A program made the position numbers and the translations under genes. The notes under the pieces were generated by a model that searched no databases, was not told where the DNA came from, and saw only the letters and a program-made list of their open reading frames with translations. From Circinella minor (lineage: Eukaryota; Mucoromycota; Mucoromycetes; Mucorales; Lichtheimiaceae), in contig JAEPRB010000075.1 of NCBI GenBank assembly GCA_016758965.1, positions 99,454 to 163,453 on the forward strand: 64,000 bases of DNA, in the 5' to 3' direction. Shown here in pieces: positions 48,602-59,800 of this stretch. Positions within the stretch are counted from its first letter, which is position 1. Every line of letters begins with the position of its first letter.

Positions 48602-49467
48602 GCTCTCTGTTTGAATAAAAAATATGGATGTTGTATAGATAGTATATGACAATCCAAAAGAGATAAAAGTGGAAGACAAAAAGATACGATTTGTTCTTTT
48701 ATATTTCACCATATTACAAAAAAAGAAGGCTGATATTCACCGATTGTATACTTGCTCACAGATGAAAACAAATAATACGGAGGATCCACTTTCATGTTTA
48801 CAACGCTGTTACGGACCTGACACATCACTCAAGAATTTGTTTGTTTTCACAAGGAAAAATTTTACGTTACTATATTCTCGTTCGATTGTTGGAGTTTAAA
48901 GTGTAATGGAAATGTGCAAGAACAAGAAAAAAAAACATGGATCGTTGTTTGCAGATGAGGTCAGTCTGTTCAAACTTTGACCCGATAAGAATACAAACTG
49001 GGTGATGAGTGTACTTTTCATCATACAATTCAAGTATAGCACTTTTCTAGCTCTTTCCTTTTCATAATAATACTGTTACTTTTTTCAAACTACTCATATA
49101 TTATTTTAGTGGTCTTTTTTTTCTTTCTGTAAAAACCATCAGTTGCTGCGTAGATATTTCATATTTAACCTCGATAATATTTGCATCAAAAAAGTTTTTT
49201 TCTAGAGTTTGGATGTGTTTATTCGTGCTGCAGTATCAAAGCAATATAATATAGCTTACTCCCTGTACAAATAGTTTTAATGTTTAGTAAACAGCATTAT
49301 GGCTAATCAAATGCTGCGCAGTGGTCGTCAAGATGGCGACATTTGAATTTTTATGCTAGCAAGTTCGCTAATTTTTTTTTATCCTGGGGTTTAATACCTC
49401 TACAAACATACTTTTTTTTTTCCTTTCGCTACTAGTAGAAAAAAATATAGCCAACAAGGTAATAATC
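48602..49467. promoter_or_regulatory. Divergent promoter region of aspartic protease and F-box genes
   Basis: 866 bp between two divergent start codons. No coding signal is seen; T-rich tracts lie directly upstream of the F-box start. Confidence 0.4.
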
Positions 49468-51093
49468 ATGCCAATACCTGCATTGCCTACCGAAGTTATT
49501 ATTCTTATCATTAGTTATCTTCCTCGTCCTCACATTGTTCGTTTGTTGACTGTCAATCGCCATTGGTATAATGTTATTTCGGCACAATTATATCGAACTC
49601 TTTGTATACGTAGTCTACGTGAACAATATGAATACCGCAACTTGTTTAATGAAACGCGTCGAGGAAGAAAAAGAAGACAACAACAGCAAAAAAGCTCCAA
49701 CGATCAACAGCAGCAACAGCAATCAACTGATAGCAATCTTGACAACAAATTTGAAATTGGGTACCCCATTACTGGTAATGGCAATGGTTTTTATTCCTCA
49801 GAAAACTACGGGCAATATGTACGTGTACTTGATTTGTCAGTTCCATATAACGGCAAAGATATCACCGACTCCTTTCTTTACGACCTGGCATTGGATTGTC
49901 CTAACATAGAAACATTAAATTTATATAATTGTCATAAAATAACAACCGGCGCAGTCAAGCGAGTTTTAGCCAAATGTAAGAGAATTCGATTTTTTTATTT
50001 ATCCATGGCAACTTCGCTGGATGCAAGATGCCTTCAAGAAGCTATTCCAGGTCAATTGCACACACTTAATATTTTTGGTGTTCCTCGTTTCTTTTTCCGA
50101 CATCGACCAAAAGCAGTATTGGCATCGCTTAAAACACTCAAGGCAGGACAGTGGTTGGATCGGCAAACGATTGATTTAACGGGTCGGTTGGAACATATAT
50201 CGTTGGAGGGAATGCATCCGGAACACATATCACATCTGATGCAGTGTAACAAAAATTTAAGAACTATACGGCTCGTGCGTTGCCAAATACACCCGATATT
50301 ACTAGGTCATTTGACGAATCAAAAACAGCTGACGACCTTGGAATTGCATCGATGTAAATTTATTTTTAATAATAACGATGACGTTCAATGTGATGACTAC
50401 GCTGACGGAGGAAGCGTTGAAGGCGACAATATGCTTTTGCATTTTTCACGCTATCACTTAATGCAACGTCTTGAATTTAAATATATGCATATACCCTCGA
50501 TCCAGAGAATTGTTGAAAAGTGTTCAGATCGTCTTGTATCATTTATTGGACCTTATAATCTATCGGATGCTATATTGGATACTTTGAGTACCTACTGCTG
50601 TCGCTTGGAACGGTTATCCTTGGTTACCCGAAGTAATGATACTAGTAGTGGTGCTAGTACTAGTACTAGTAATACTAGTATTAAGAATAACAGCGGCCGG
50701 GTGCATATTAGTTTAGAATCTCTAAAGCGCACATTACATACTTATACGTCATCCTTAGCCCACTTGGAGCTTAGTATACAGCCAGCAACTATAGTAGAGC
50801 AGGCACTTCTACAATGGCCCAATCCAAATTTACAAATACTTATTTTACGATTACGTGTATCTATATCATTATTACAAAGCCTGGCAACACTTTATCCTGC
50901 ATTAAGAGTATTATATATTGCAAGTACAGAGTCAATATCGGAAGACGAAGTGGACCAATATCTTCTTGGACAAGGAAAATTAGAGCATCTTGAAGCGCTT
51001 ATGTTATATGATCGTCGTGACTCGACGAATCAAGAATATCTTACACTAAAAAATCATTATGATTATTGGTCACTTGGAAAAGAAATTTGGTGA
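49468..51093 (+). CDS. F-box protein with leucine-rich-repeat C terminus, 541 aa
   Basis: A single uninterrupted exon. The N-terminal F-box reads L-P-T-E-V-I-I-L-I-I-S-Y-L-P and then L-L-T-V-N-R-H-W-Y, the standard SKP1-binding helices, so the protein is probably a substrate receptor of an SCF ubiquitin ligase. A Lys/Arg-rich then Gln-rich linker (~residues 67-90) is followed by irregular LRR-like units: V-R-V-L-D-L-S-V, I-E-T-L-N-L-Y-N-C, L-R-T-I-R-L-V-R-C, L-T-T-L-E-L-H-R-C, and L-E-R-L-S-L-V near residue 390. A Thr/Ser/Gly tract coded by repeated ACTAGT-like triplets (50641-50680) interrupts the LRR region. The substrate is unknown. Lack of introns is unusual compared with its neighbours. 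Confidence 0.85.
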   Translation: MPIPALPTEVIILIISYLPRPHIVRLLTVNRHWYNVISAQLYRTLCIRSLREQYEYRNLFNETRRGRKRRQQQQKSSNDQQQQQQSTDSNLDNKFEIGYPITGNGNGFYSSENYGQYVRVLDLSVPYNGKDITDSFLYDLALDCPNIETLNLYNCHKITTGAVKRVLAKCKRIRFFYLSMATSLDARCLQEAIPGQLHTLNIFGVPRFFFRHRPKAVLASLKTLKAGQWLDRQTIDLTGRLEHISLEGMHPEHISHLMQCNKNLRTIRLVRCQIHPILLGHLTNQKQLTTLELHRCKFIFNNNDDVQCDDYADGGSVEGDNMLLHFSRYHLMQRLEFKYMHIPSIQRIVEKCSDRLVSFIGPYNLSDAILDTLSTYCCRLERLSLVTRSNDTSSGASTSTSNTSIKNNSGRVHISLESLKRTLHTYTSSLAHLELSIQPATIVEQALLQWPNPNLQILILRLRVSISLLQSLATLYPALRVLYIASTESISEDEVDQYLLGQGKLEHLEALMLYDRRDSTNQEYLTLKNHYDYWSLGKEIW

Positions 51094-51990
51094 TTTTAAG
51101 ATTTCGGATCTACTGATCCGATAAATAATTAATTTCTTTTTTTTTGTACAAACCTGTAAATTATATCTCACATTGTATAATTAATGATTAATACCTTTTT
51201 TCATTTAGTCCATCGCGCCTATAATAATTATAATTTTTTAGAACATTGTTCAATTAGCACAGTAAGATAACTATACTATTTTTGCATTTAAAAGGAATTT
51301 CATCCCTACATTCCACTCATTAAGGTTCGGGGCCTACCTTCTCTTTTTCCATTCAATTAAAGGAAACCTCAAGAAGACACTGATATAATTATGATATTAA
51401 TGAGACAAACAAGGTAGATGGTAGTTTTTTTTTATTAATTACAGTATAAAATGTCTGTGCAACAGGTTATTATTCTACTTTAGAAAAATTGTCAGCATAG
51501 TGACGTTATTAAGTGTCTTTATTTTTAATAAATTGGTACATATTTTCTTTTTTTCATCCATGACTGGTGCTACATCAATTGCTTTTCCGAAATAAAACTA
51601 AGAATGTATGATAATAAACTAGATTTAATTGAGGCGAAGACGATATTTTGGGTTTTGGTATGGACTTAACACACTAACGATGTACTCATCATGAAAAATA
51701 ACAATAATAATAGTAATAGTTTAATGATAATAATAATAGTGATAATAATAATAATAATAATATTTACAAATCTGTATGGCGTAATTCTTTGTGCATTATT
51801 TTTCTTAGAAACAGAAAAAACATGCCAAAAAAAGAACAAATTGGGGGCGAAAGAGATTGGGAAAAGAATAATAACACATGAAAAATAAAAAGAGATACGA
51901 CTAAATTGTTTGTTTGTTTGTTTGTAGAGAGGGAGAGAGAGTGTGTGTGTGTGTGATATGTGTGTTTGGTATACAAAAAAATAAAAGTTA
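51094..51990. other. Convergent 3' intergenic region with microsatellites
   Basis: 897 bp between the F-box stop and the stop of the 614-aa gene. It holds AAT-type repeats (51698-51765), (TTTG)n near 51907-51924 and GA/GT dinucleotide runs near 51927-51953. No gene is seen. Confidence 0.55.
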
Positions 51991-53835
51991 TTAATGGAAG
52001 AAAGTAGAGATACGTTTACGTGTTTTTTTCAAAGAAGGTGATGAATTAGAGTTAGAGTCATTTGCCTGTACTGATTGCATTTGGGGTGGTATTTGATTTT
52101 GTTCTTTACGTGGTGAGTCGGGAACTTTGCTCCGTCGTCCTAAAGATGCAAAAAACTGACGTGGCGTTGATTTCGTCTTTGTTGGTGTATTATTATTATT
52201 TGTTTCATGGCTTTTGTTGTTGCTGAAAATGCCTCCTGCTCCTTTTGGTAACTTCATACTCAAAGTTTTATGCATAGCGGGAGCACCAGGTCCATTCTTA
52301 TTATCTGCTGTTTTAGTTTCTTGGCGAATGCTACTGTTGCTTCGACGACCTAATCTTAGGCTGGAGGTACGAATAGGTAAAATTCCACTTTTCAGTGATG
52401 TTTTATTTTCGCTATCTTCTCTGCTGCTGTTAGATTTTGCTTTTCCTGCCATACGAGCGAGTAAACTAGTATTTTGTGATGTAGTACTAGTTGAATGTAC
52501 AGAGGAAGTAGCTGTTACAGGGGAATTATATTCCAACGTCGTCAATGATGGCTGTTTCCTAAGTGGATGTTGTTGTGATTGTATTTGCTCCATTGGTACT
52601 GGTTTTTCTTCCACTGGCTTTTCTGCTTCATGTTTTTGTTTTTGTTTTTCTGTTTCTTGTCGTTGCTTTTGTTGTTGTAGTTCTGGCTGGGTAGTACTGG
52701 TAGGAGTAGGAATAGGATGAGGAGGTTGGAAAGATGTTTCACTTGCATCTGATGTAAGACCTGTATCATCAGAACTATGTTCTTCACTGCTATCAATTTG
52801 GCTACTGTTCTTGCTATGAACAGATCCACATTGTTGGTTTGGCAATTCTTCAGGTTTGATATCGTTATTACTTTTTTGTTGTAAATGAATAACAGGCGCT
52901 GCTTCATTCTTTGTGTCAGGCGATACTTCTTCAGATGGTGGTGATGGTGGCACTTTTTCATAATCGTTACTGTTATCTTTGTCCTCGCTGCCAATGTCAT
53001 GGATTAACAAGTCTTCCTCTTTGCCAACGGCCAATGAAATAGTAGTAGCATCGATCCCTTCTGATGTTGGTGTAAGACTCATAGGTTCTGTTTCCTGTTC
53101 TTGTGCCTTCTTTGAGGTTTCAGTTACAGCAGTGAGTTGTTTTGGTTTTTCTGGTGTTATCTCCTTTTCATGTTGTGCAATAACAAATGGTTCTATATTT
53201 TTCTTTTCTTCTTCTATGGGTAATTGTTGTTTCCCCTTCTTTTCGGTGGCTAATGATGATAGTTGATCATCTGTTTTTCTTACAGTTTTTGTTTCAATCG
53301 TTCTATCTTCAAGTTCATTATTTTTTGCTTCCATTGTATCTTTTGGTGTCACCGATTGATGTGTGTCAATTATGAGATCTGGCGTTTCTTTTATTAAAGA
53401 TGAAGATAATAATGAAGCTGCAGAATAAGATGCAGGCCCCTGCGCACTGGGCTGCTTTTGTTTTTGTTTTTCTTCTTGCGGCTGCTTCTGCTTCTGCAGA
53501 TCTGGCGGCACAGATACGTTATTACTATTGTCGTTGTTCGCAGCCCCATTCGTCAGTGGTTTTTCCATTGCTGTTGTTGAGGATGATGATTTTGTTGTAT
53601 AGGACTTCAATAAAGCAACCGCGTCGTTGCTGTTAAGAATAGTACCAACTGCTGTCACAGTAACAAAAACAATGATGCGAAGGGCTAATAAGATCATTGC
53701 AATGAATTGAATCATACGATTTTGATGCTGTTTACTATTAGTATTGCTGTTGCTATTGCCAAGTGTTGACAAAAAGTTTGGATGAATGGCGAATAAGGCC
53801 AAAAAGGCCAATAAAACCAAATCGAAAAAAAGCAT
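51991..53835 (-). CDS. Unrecognised low-complexity protein with N-terminal membrane segments, 614 aa
   Basis: A single open frame with no intron. Residues 2-18 (L-F-F-D-L-V-L-L-A-F-L-A-L-F-A) and about 41-66 (M-I-Q-F-I-A-M-I-L-L-A-L-R-I-I-V-F-V) are hydrophobic, fitting two transmembrane segments or a signal anchor plus one helix. The remaining ~530 residues are polar and probably disordered: Gln/Lys/Glu-rich (repeated K-Q-K-Q), Ser/Thr-rich, then basic near the C terminus, where R-R-S-N-S-S and S-L-G-R-R-S-K resemble kinase target sites. No domain was recognised. The continuous frame over 1.8 kb in A/T-rich DNA supports a real gene. Possibly a membrane-anchored scaffold; no function is assigned. 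Confidence 0.65.
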   Translation of the reverse strand: MLFFDLVLLAFLALFAIHPNFLSTLGNSNSNTNSKQHQNRMIQFIAMILLALRIIVFVTVTAVGTILNSNDAVALLKSYTTKSSSSTTAMEKPLTNGAANNDNSNNVSVPPDLQKQKQPQEEKQKQKQPSAQGPASYSAASLLSSSLIKETPDLIIDTHQSVTPKDTMEAKNNELEDRTIETKTVRKTDDQLSSLATEKKGKQQLPIEEEKKNIEPFVIAQHEKEITPEKPKQLTAVTETSKKAQEQETEPMSLTPTSEGIDATTISLAVGKEEDLLIHDIGSEDKDNSNDYEKVPPSPPSEEVSPDTKNEAAPVIHLQQKSNNDIKPEELPNQQCGSVHSKNSSQIDSSEEHSSDDTGLTSDASETSFQPPHPIPTPTSTTQPELQQQKQRQETEKQKQKHEAEKPVEEKPVPMEQIQSQQHPLRKQPSLTTLEYNSPVTATSSVHSTSTTSQNTSLLARMAGKAKSNSSREDSENKTSLKSGILPIRTSSLRLGRRSNSSIRQETKTADNKNGPGAPAMHKTLSMKLPKGAGGIFSNNKSHETNNNNTPTKTKSTPRQFFASLGRRSKVPDSPRKEQNQIPPQMQSVQANDSNSNSSPSLKKTRKRISTFFH

Positions 53836-54161
53836 ATCTTTTCTTTTATTATTATTTTCTTTTTTGTTTTGCGGAGAAGAAAATTGGGAAGGAAAAGAGA
53901 GAAGATGATGGAAAAAGAGTTAAATTTTTTCCAGGTAAAATTTTTTATTTTATATCAAAAAAAAAAAGAGGAGGTTTTTTTTTCGGGTGAAAATTCGTAT
54001 ACCAAGGTAAAGGTAAAAAATAATTGCGGAGAGTTTGAAAAAAAAAAATAAGGAGGAGGAGTATGATTCATTGTATTATGTGATTTTAATTGCGGAGGAG
54101 GAAGAGGAGGAGAGAGACGGGGGAGCATTGATTAGTTCCATGCAGTATTATGTAGTGTGTG
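53836..54161. promoter_or_regulatory. Upstream region of the 614-aa gene
   Basis: 326 bp between its start codon and the phosphodiesterase stop (tandem, minus strand). It contains GGA-rich purine tracts near 54051-54122. No gene is seen. Confidence 0.4.
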
Positions 54162-56570
54162 TTACCTTGGTGATGCAACTCTTCTTTGCCGCTCTAGACA
54201 TTTATCTACCAGATCCCCCCGGCTCAGTCTTCTTCCCTCTTGCACTTTAAGTTCGTTACGATACAAAAAATAGCTTGGCTCTTCACTTTTTCGTCGACTT
54301 CGATCATTACCAATAACATGCAATATAGGTGATGATGCTTTATGATGGGAATGATGAATAATAAGCTGCTCTTGATCTTTAATCCCTGTATCACTAATAC
54401 TACGAAGACCCAAGTATTTACGCCGTGATTTTCCAGATCCAATAACTCGTTCTTCTAGATCATCGGGAATGACAATCATACCTGCTGCTACGCTTACGCG
54501 ACGACCAGACGGGTTCAAGATGTGCCTATCTGGTAGCATATCGGTGGGTTGCCGCCCTCGATTATCTCCTTCTAACTGATGATGATGCTGGGGACTACAA
54601 ATTTTGCTAGTGGGGTGATGTAATTGTTTTTGTGCTTCCACATCTGGAGTATTGGGTGCCTTAATCTCTTCGTCATATGATATACTTTGCTCTTGTGTTT
54701 CTTCTAACGCTAACCACTCATTACGATTTTTCGCCAATTCCTTAACTAATGTTTCTGCTTTTGGGAACATAGCAGCAAAGATTTCAAAATATGGACTTAC
54801 AACAAAATCTCCAAACTGTAAACCAATAGTCGTTTGCGTCACTTGATCCCGGTCCATGTTGGGTGACACTGGAAGTCCGTGCTCTTTTTCTAGTTCACCT
54901 TGGCAGAAAAATTCCTCGCATACCATATCCGACCACTTGCAGCAGATCGGCCATGGCCTGAGCGCATTGCTGATGTCTGCACCATGCAATATTATTTGAC
55001 AAAGCATTTGTCTTTCTTTATAATCCAAGAATTTATCACTATTATCATCAAAATCATCATCAAGTGGTGCTGATGGTGTTTCCATTACTACCCTTGTTTC
55101 TTTTGCTCCTGATGAAAAAGATGCTGTTGTTCTTTTTGTTGATGTGGATGGTGTTATAGTAGGTGAGGCTTCATCAAAATAACTTTGTTGATCGAAATTT
55201 TGTAACGGACTTTTATCTCCCTTGGTTTTGAAAATATCCTTCATTTGACCGCATGAATCGGTTTGCGCGGATAAAGCACTGAGCATGCTATTATTTCCGG
55301 ATGATGATGGTGTGCTATTATGACGACTATTATCACAACAATTATTATTATTATTATTATTATTATGATTATTGGTATGTGATTTTATATGATAACACGT
55401 TTTGTTTGCATTGTCGTCAGTGCCAGAATTAGTGGTAGTGGTAGTGGCAGAAATATCATTATTATTACTATTATTAGTGAAAGTCGAACTGCTTCCTTCA
55501 CTACTGCTACTAGTAATAGAACTGTTGTCACCTTGCTGTTGTTGAAGCTGTTCAGGATGCTCTTGCGCGACAATTTCCAATAAACTCGCCAAGTTCTCTT
55601 GTAATTCATAATGAAAAACCATATCTGTTGATAAAATCATTTTAACAATTGATGTACGCATTTGATCCTCGGTTGTTGGTAATATTGTATGCTTACTACT
55701 GACTTGTTCAACATTACGTAGTAATTTGTGCTTGGATATTAAATCCATAGCCAGTGTACATGAATAACTTTCCAGAACTGACTTGTTATTATATCGGATC
55801 GCCAGCTGCGTTTGTAAATTTACTTGATAATTGTTGTTACACCCAGGCTACACCCAATCCAAAAAAAAATTATGACCCGAAATAGCGTATTTTAGCACCA
55901 TTTGTAAAAAAAAATAACTATAAACGTCCAACCTAAAACCTTATCCCCTACTAAAGATAAAAAGAAAAAAAATCCAAAAACACTTACATGACCGATATCG
56001 TGACACAAAGCAGCAATGAATAATGCGGCCACGTCAATACGTGATAAATAACTTAATACATCAAATTGAAAGAGCATATGATATATCACTATAGCTACGT
56101 CTGCTGCATGGTAAAATGAGTGGTATGGATTAACATGATAACCGAGATCAACATCGATTAAAAAATCCAGGAATTCAGAAGGTGTAATGTCGAGCGTTCG
56201 GTATACTCCAAGACGTTCTGCGTAACCGAGCAACATCCCATAAATCACTGCTCGAGGTTTATCCAAAAGTGTGAATTCGAGTGAATATGTGTACGGCTCT
56301 TTGGGATCAGATATCTTTAACATTTTCTAAAAAAAAAAATAAGCACAACATTTAAATTGAGTTTAATTTACAGCATTATAATTAAAAGGCATAAACGAAA
56401 TAAATGAGCTGTTTGAATTCCACGATAACACGCTCTTTGTTTTCCAACCATAGTTTGCCTTCTCTTCTTATAACATATAAACAACCCCCGATTCAAAGGT
56501 TATTGATCCTCACACTTTCGATCTGGAATAGGTCTTCCACAGACAAGTTGTTGTGTCGCAATATAAGCAT
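54162..56570 (-). CDS. Class I 3',5'-cyclic-nucleotide phosphodiesterase (cAMP PDE), ~693 aa
   Basis: Exons (minus): 56570-56514 (first exon, least certain), 56326-55988, 55847-54162; sum 2082 nt. It hydrolyses cAMP and/or cGMP and lowers signalling through PKA. The metal-binding HD fold shows H-S-F-Y-H (residues 88-92), C-H-D-I-G-H-P-G (intron falls between H and P), then L-A-I-R-Y-N-N-K-S-V-L-E and M-I-L-S-T-D-M. After an inserted low-complexity stretch of roughly 180 residues (Asn, Ser, Thr, Gln runs) the fold resumes with I-L-H-G-A-D-I-S-N and R-P-W-P-I-C-C-K-W-S. It continues with the Gln-containing pocket region G-L-Q-F-G-D-F-V. The first Asn of the usual H-N-x-x-H is Ser. The C-terminal ~170 residues are Arg/Ser/His-rich. 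The start codon is tentative. Confidence 0.85.
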
Positions 56571-56895
56571 AAGGAGAAAAGCTTTACACGCGACGGGTTT
56601 AAGTACAAAAAAAAAGGGATGAATAAAAAAAAAAGGAGGAGAAAGGATATATATAAAAATAGCTATAATATATAATGAACAATAAGTTATATAGTAGAGT
56701 ATTAATTAATAAAGAGTAATGATATAAAATATGTGTGTGAAAAGTATGCGAGCCATTTAAAAAAAAAAGATCACAAAAAATTTATCTGCTGGGATCATGC
56801 GAACGAATATGTTTTAATTGTACATGGGTTGACGAGGGGAAAAAAACAGAGAGGATTTTTATTATTATTATTTTTTATTGTAGTTATTATTATTA
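56571..56895. promoter_or_regulatory. Spacer between PDE start and STAG stop
   Basis: 325 bp between tandem minus-strand genes, holding the PDE promoter and STAG 3' end. The frame stays open upstream of the chosen PDE ATG, so additional 5' coding sequence is possible here. Confidence 0.35.
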
Positions 56896-59800
56896 TTACT
56901 GTTGTTGTTGTTGTTGAGCAGCATGTTGATTATCATAACGAAGGCCTTTCTTTCTAAGAATCATATCGATATCTTTGATATAAGTATTGTAAGCATCCCA
57001 TTCCTTTTCTCCTTGTTCCACAGTTAATTCGAGTTCGTGCAAACATTTTTCAGCATGCTTATGTCTATTTTGTTAATGCAGAAAATAAAAATAAAAGTCA
57101 GCTTCCTCTTATTATTTTTTTACGCTCTCTTTTTTTTGTCTCACATTTTTGCTACATCTCGAGCTCGACTCAATGGCTTAACCAATACATCCAATACTCG
57201 GAAAAACTTTAAAGCAACTCCCATCTCAGCAGAATTACGATTGTTTTTATGTTCGGCTGCTTTCTTGAGAGCAAAGCTAATACCATCAATATGAATACTC
57301 TCACAAATCACATGTGGTGCCACGTGGCGTGCAGGGTCTTGATCGGCAGTGTGAAGCGTTTGAGCAACCAATCGAGCAAATGGTAAAACTTTATCAACGG
57401 ATCGTGGTGTTTGATTAACGTGTGACTCAAATGCCTTTTTCAAAAATATGGATAGTTTAGATATATTTACATACAAATATCATATACAACATAAAAACGT
57501 AACCATCATAACAACCCCTCTCAAATCCACTGCTTCCACCCATGTATTGAAGTATTTTTTAACATGTAAATATTACCTGTTTAAGGATACCGATGTACAT
57601 TCTGCAAATCTTTTCAGCCTGGCTATCATTACCAATTAAATCTTTTTTGGTTTCTTGAATCAATGCCTTGATAATATCATCTGCATCTGGTTCAAGATGT
57701 CCATATTCAGCTGCAATAGGAATAATATATTTGTAATCAAGTACTTTGGCAGTGATTGCGCGAGCAACGTTGGCTACTAATTCTACACCAGCATATTCGA
57801 CCGCTTCATCTGTATCATCGTCAAGTTCATCCACCTCATCACTGTCGTCTTTATTTTTTATATTCTTCTTTAATCCATCTTGCCATTTTTCAAGCTCTGA
57901 AGTAATATAATGCTCACACTCTTGTTGAACACTATCCGGGCATGAAAGATGCATTGAATCAAGTCCATTGGTAGCGAAAAGATCACTTGAAAAAATCCAA
58001 TATAAATCCATCAGAATACCAAAAGCCTAGAAACCAATCATCCTCTTTCAAATTAGTAACATAGTATAAGTATGATATATAAAAGTTAAAAAAAATAGCT
58101 TACAGTTGACTTGACAGCAGTAAGAGGTGTAATATCAGCTAAGGTGACTAGAGAAGTAAACTTTTCCAATATCCAATCACGATGTCGTTCTATCTTACCG
58201 ACAGCTACTCTTCCAGCTTCTTTAAGGTCTGGATCGACTGATACACGCTCGCATTTCCAAACCATGTAACGGAACAGAATGGCCATGGCTGATAAACTAC
58301 TTTGCTTTTCATTTTGATATCCGTAAGCTGCCCGATCAACAAAGTGTGCTACAAGTTCCGTAATATCTTCATCCATATCTTCGGATTCTTCCATCATGTC
58401 AGTAATATCAATAAAGTTGATTAGTTGATCGAGGCGGAGAAGACTGGTGGTGGTAGCATGAATATCATCAGTATCAAACCGAGCAGTAGCAATATCCTGA
58501 AAATGAAAAAATGAGATAATTAGTAACTCCATATTTAAATTAAACATCAAGGCTGTGTCAATTTATTTGTATATCTTTATTACCTTTCCACGACAAGCAT
58601 CACGCACTTGTGCAGTAACACGTTCCATCAATTCAGGGAACTGACGATCATTCACGTCTGCCAAAAGATCCACCTTGAACATGTGATGCAGTGATTCTGC
58701 ACAGCCCTGCAATAATTCGGGTAAAGTAGCACCAACATAAACTTTAATTACAATTTGTAAAAGCTCCTCATATTCCTGTATACATACATAACAACTTGTT
58801 TTAATATAATATTTTTTTTAAATTATGTCAAAATAAATCCCTTTTGATCATCTTTCACCCTTTCCCCAAAAAATCTTTAGTATTAAAGATCCGTACCTTT
58901 TGCATTCGTAACTCTGCATAAACGTTAATATTCATCAATTGTGGTATACTAATAAGTTTCACTAATTTGTTTGTGCTGTCATTATATTTTGTAAGTAAAC
59001 GAGGCAATATTTCAACCAAATAGCGTGAAATTGTACTACGATTGCTTTCCAATTGTGCTTCATCCTAAGTAGAAAAGGAACAAATGTGTGTTATTATGGT
59101 GTTGAAAATTTTAGTGGCAATGTCACAATGTAAATACTAAAGATACATACAGCAGCCTTTTTTTTATCTTTGACCTGCTCAAAACCTCTTTCTGTGATTA
59201 ATTTAAGAGATGTAGCAAACACCTTGATAAGAACTGTCTCTTCCTCTTCTGATAATCGATAATATTCTTCTACTGGTGACAAACTGGCTTGACCAGCCGT
59301 AGCAAATACTTCATCTTGCTGATGTGAGCTTGAATGATCCCTTGCCAAATATTGAGCCAAACTTTTATAATCCTGTACGCATTTTAATGCATTCAAAAAA
59401 AATCATTAATTTCTATATAAAAATCAAAAGTACCAAAAAAGAAAAAATCAATCACAAACCAACCTGCAATACTGGCATTTGACTCCACAAAGCTTCAATT
59501 GCATTTACCACCAATTGATCGTTATTTTCTTTAGAGGTTGCTGGATTTAAAGAATCATCCATTTCATTCAAACTATCAACCGTTGTATTTTTTCTGGCTT
59601 TTTCACCTACAAGTCGTTCAGCTAAGAATGAAGCAAGACATTTGAATGAAATCCATATTTTTTCCACTTCTGTAGTAGCTGTTGTCGTTGTTCCTTGGTC
59701 AGCTCCGTTAGATACTGTGTTAACATTCATCGCTTCAAGTGCTTTTTCTGTTTCTTCCATCATTGGATCAAATACATTAGCTTCCATTACTGTCTTAACG

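Noticed and set aside
52214..52720. 168-aa plus-strand open frame opposite the 614-aa gene
   Set aside because: Cys/Leu/Val-rich antisense shadow of CAA/GAA-rich coding sequence, with no domain and no start context.
55320..55360. Regular triplet repeats considered as a possible tandem/CRISPR-like array
   Set aside because: They code Asn/His runs in the PDE insert; simple microsatellites, not spaced direct repeats. No CRISPR is expected in a fungus.
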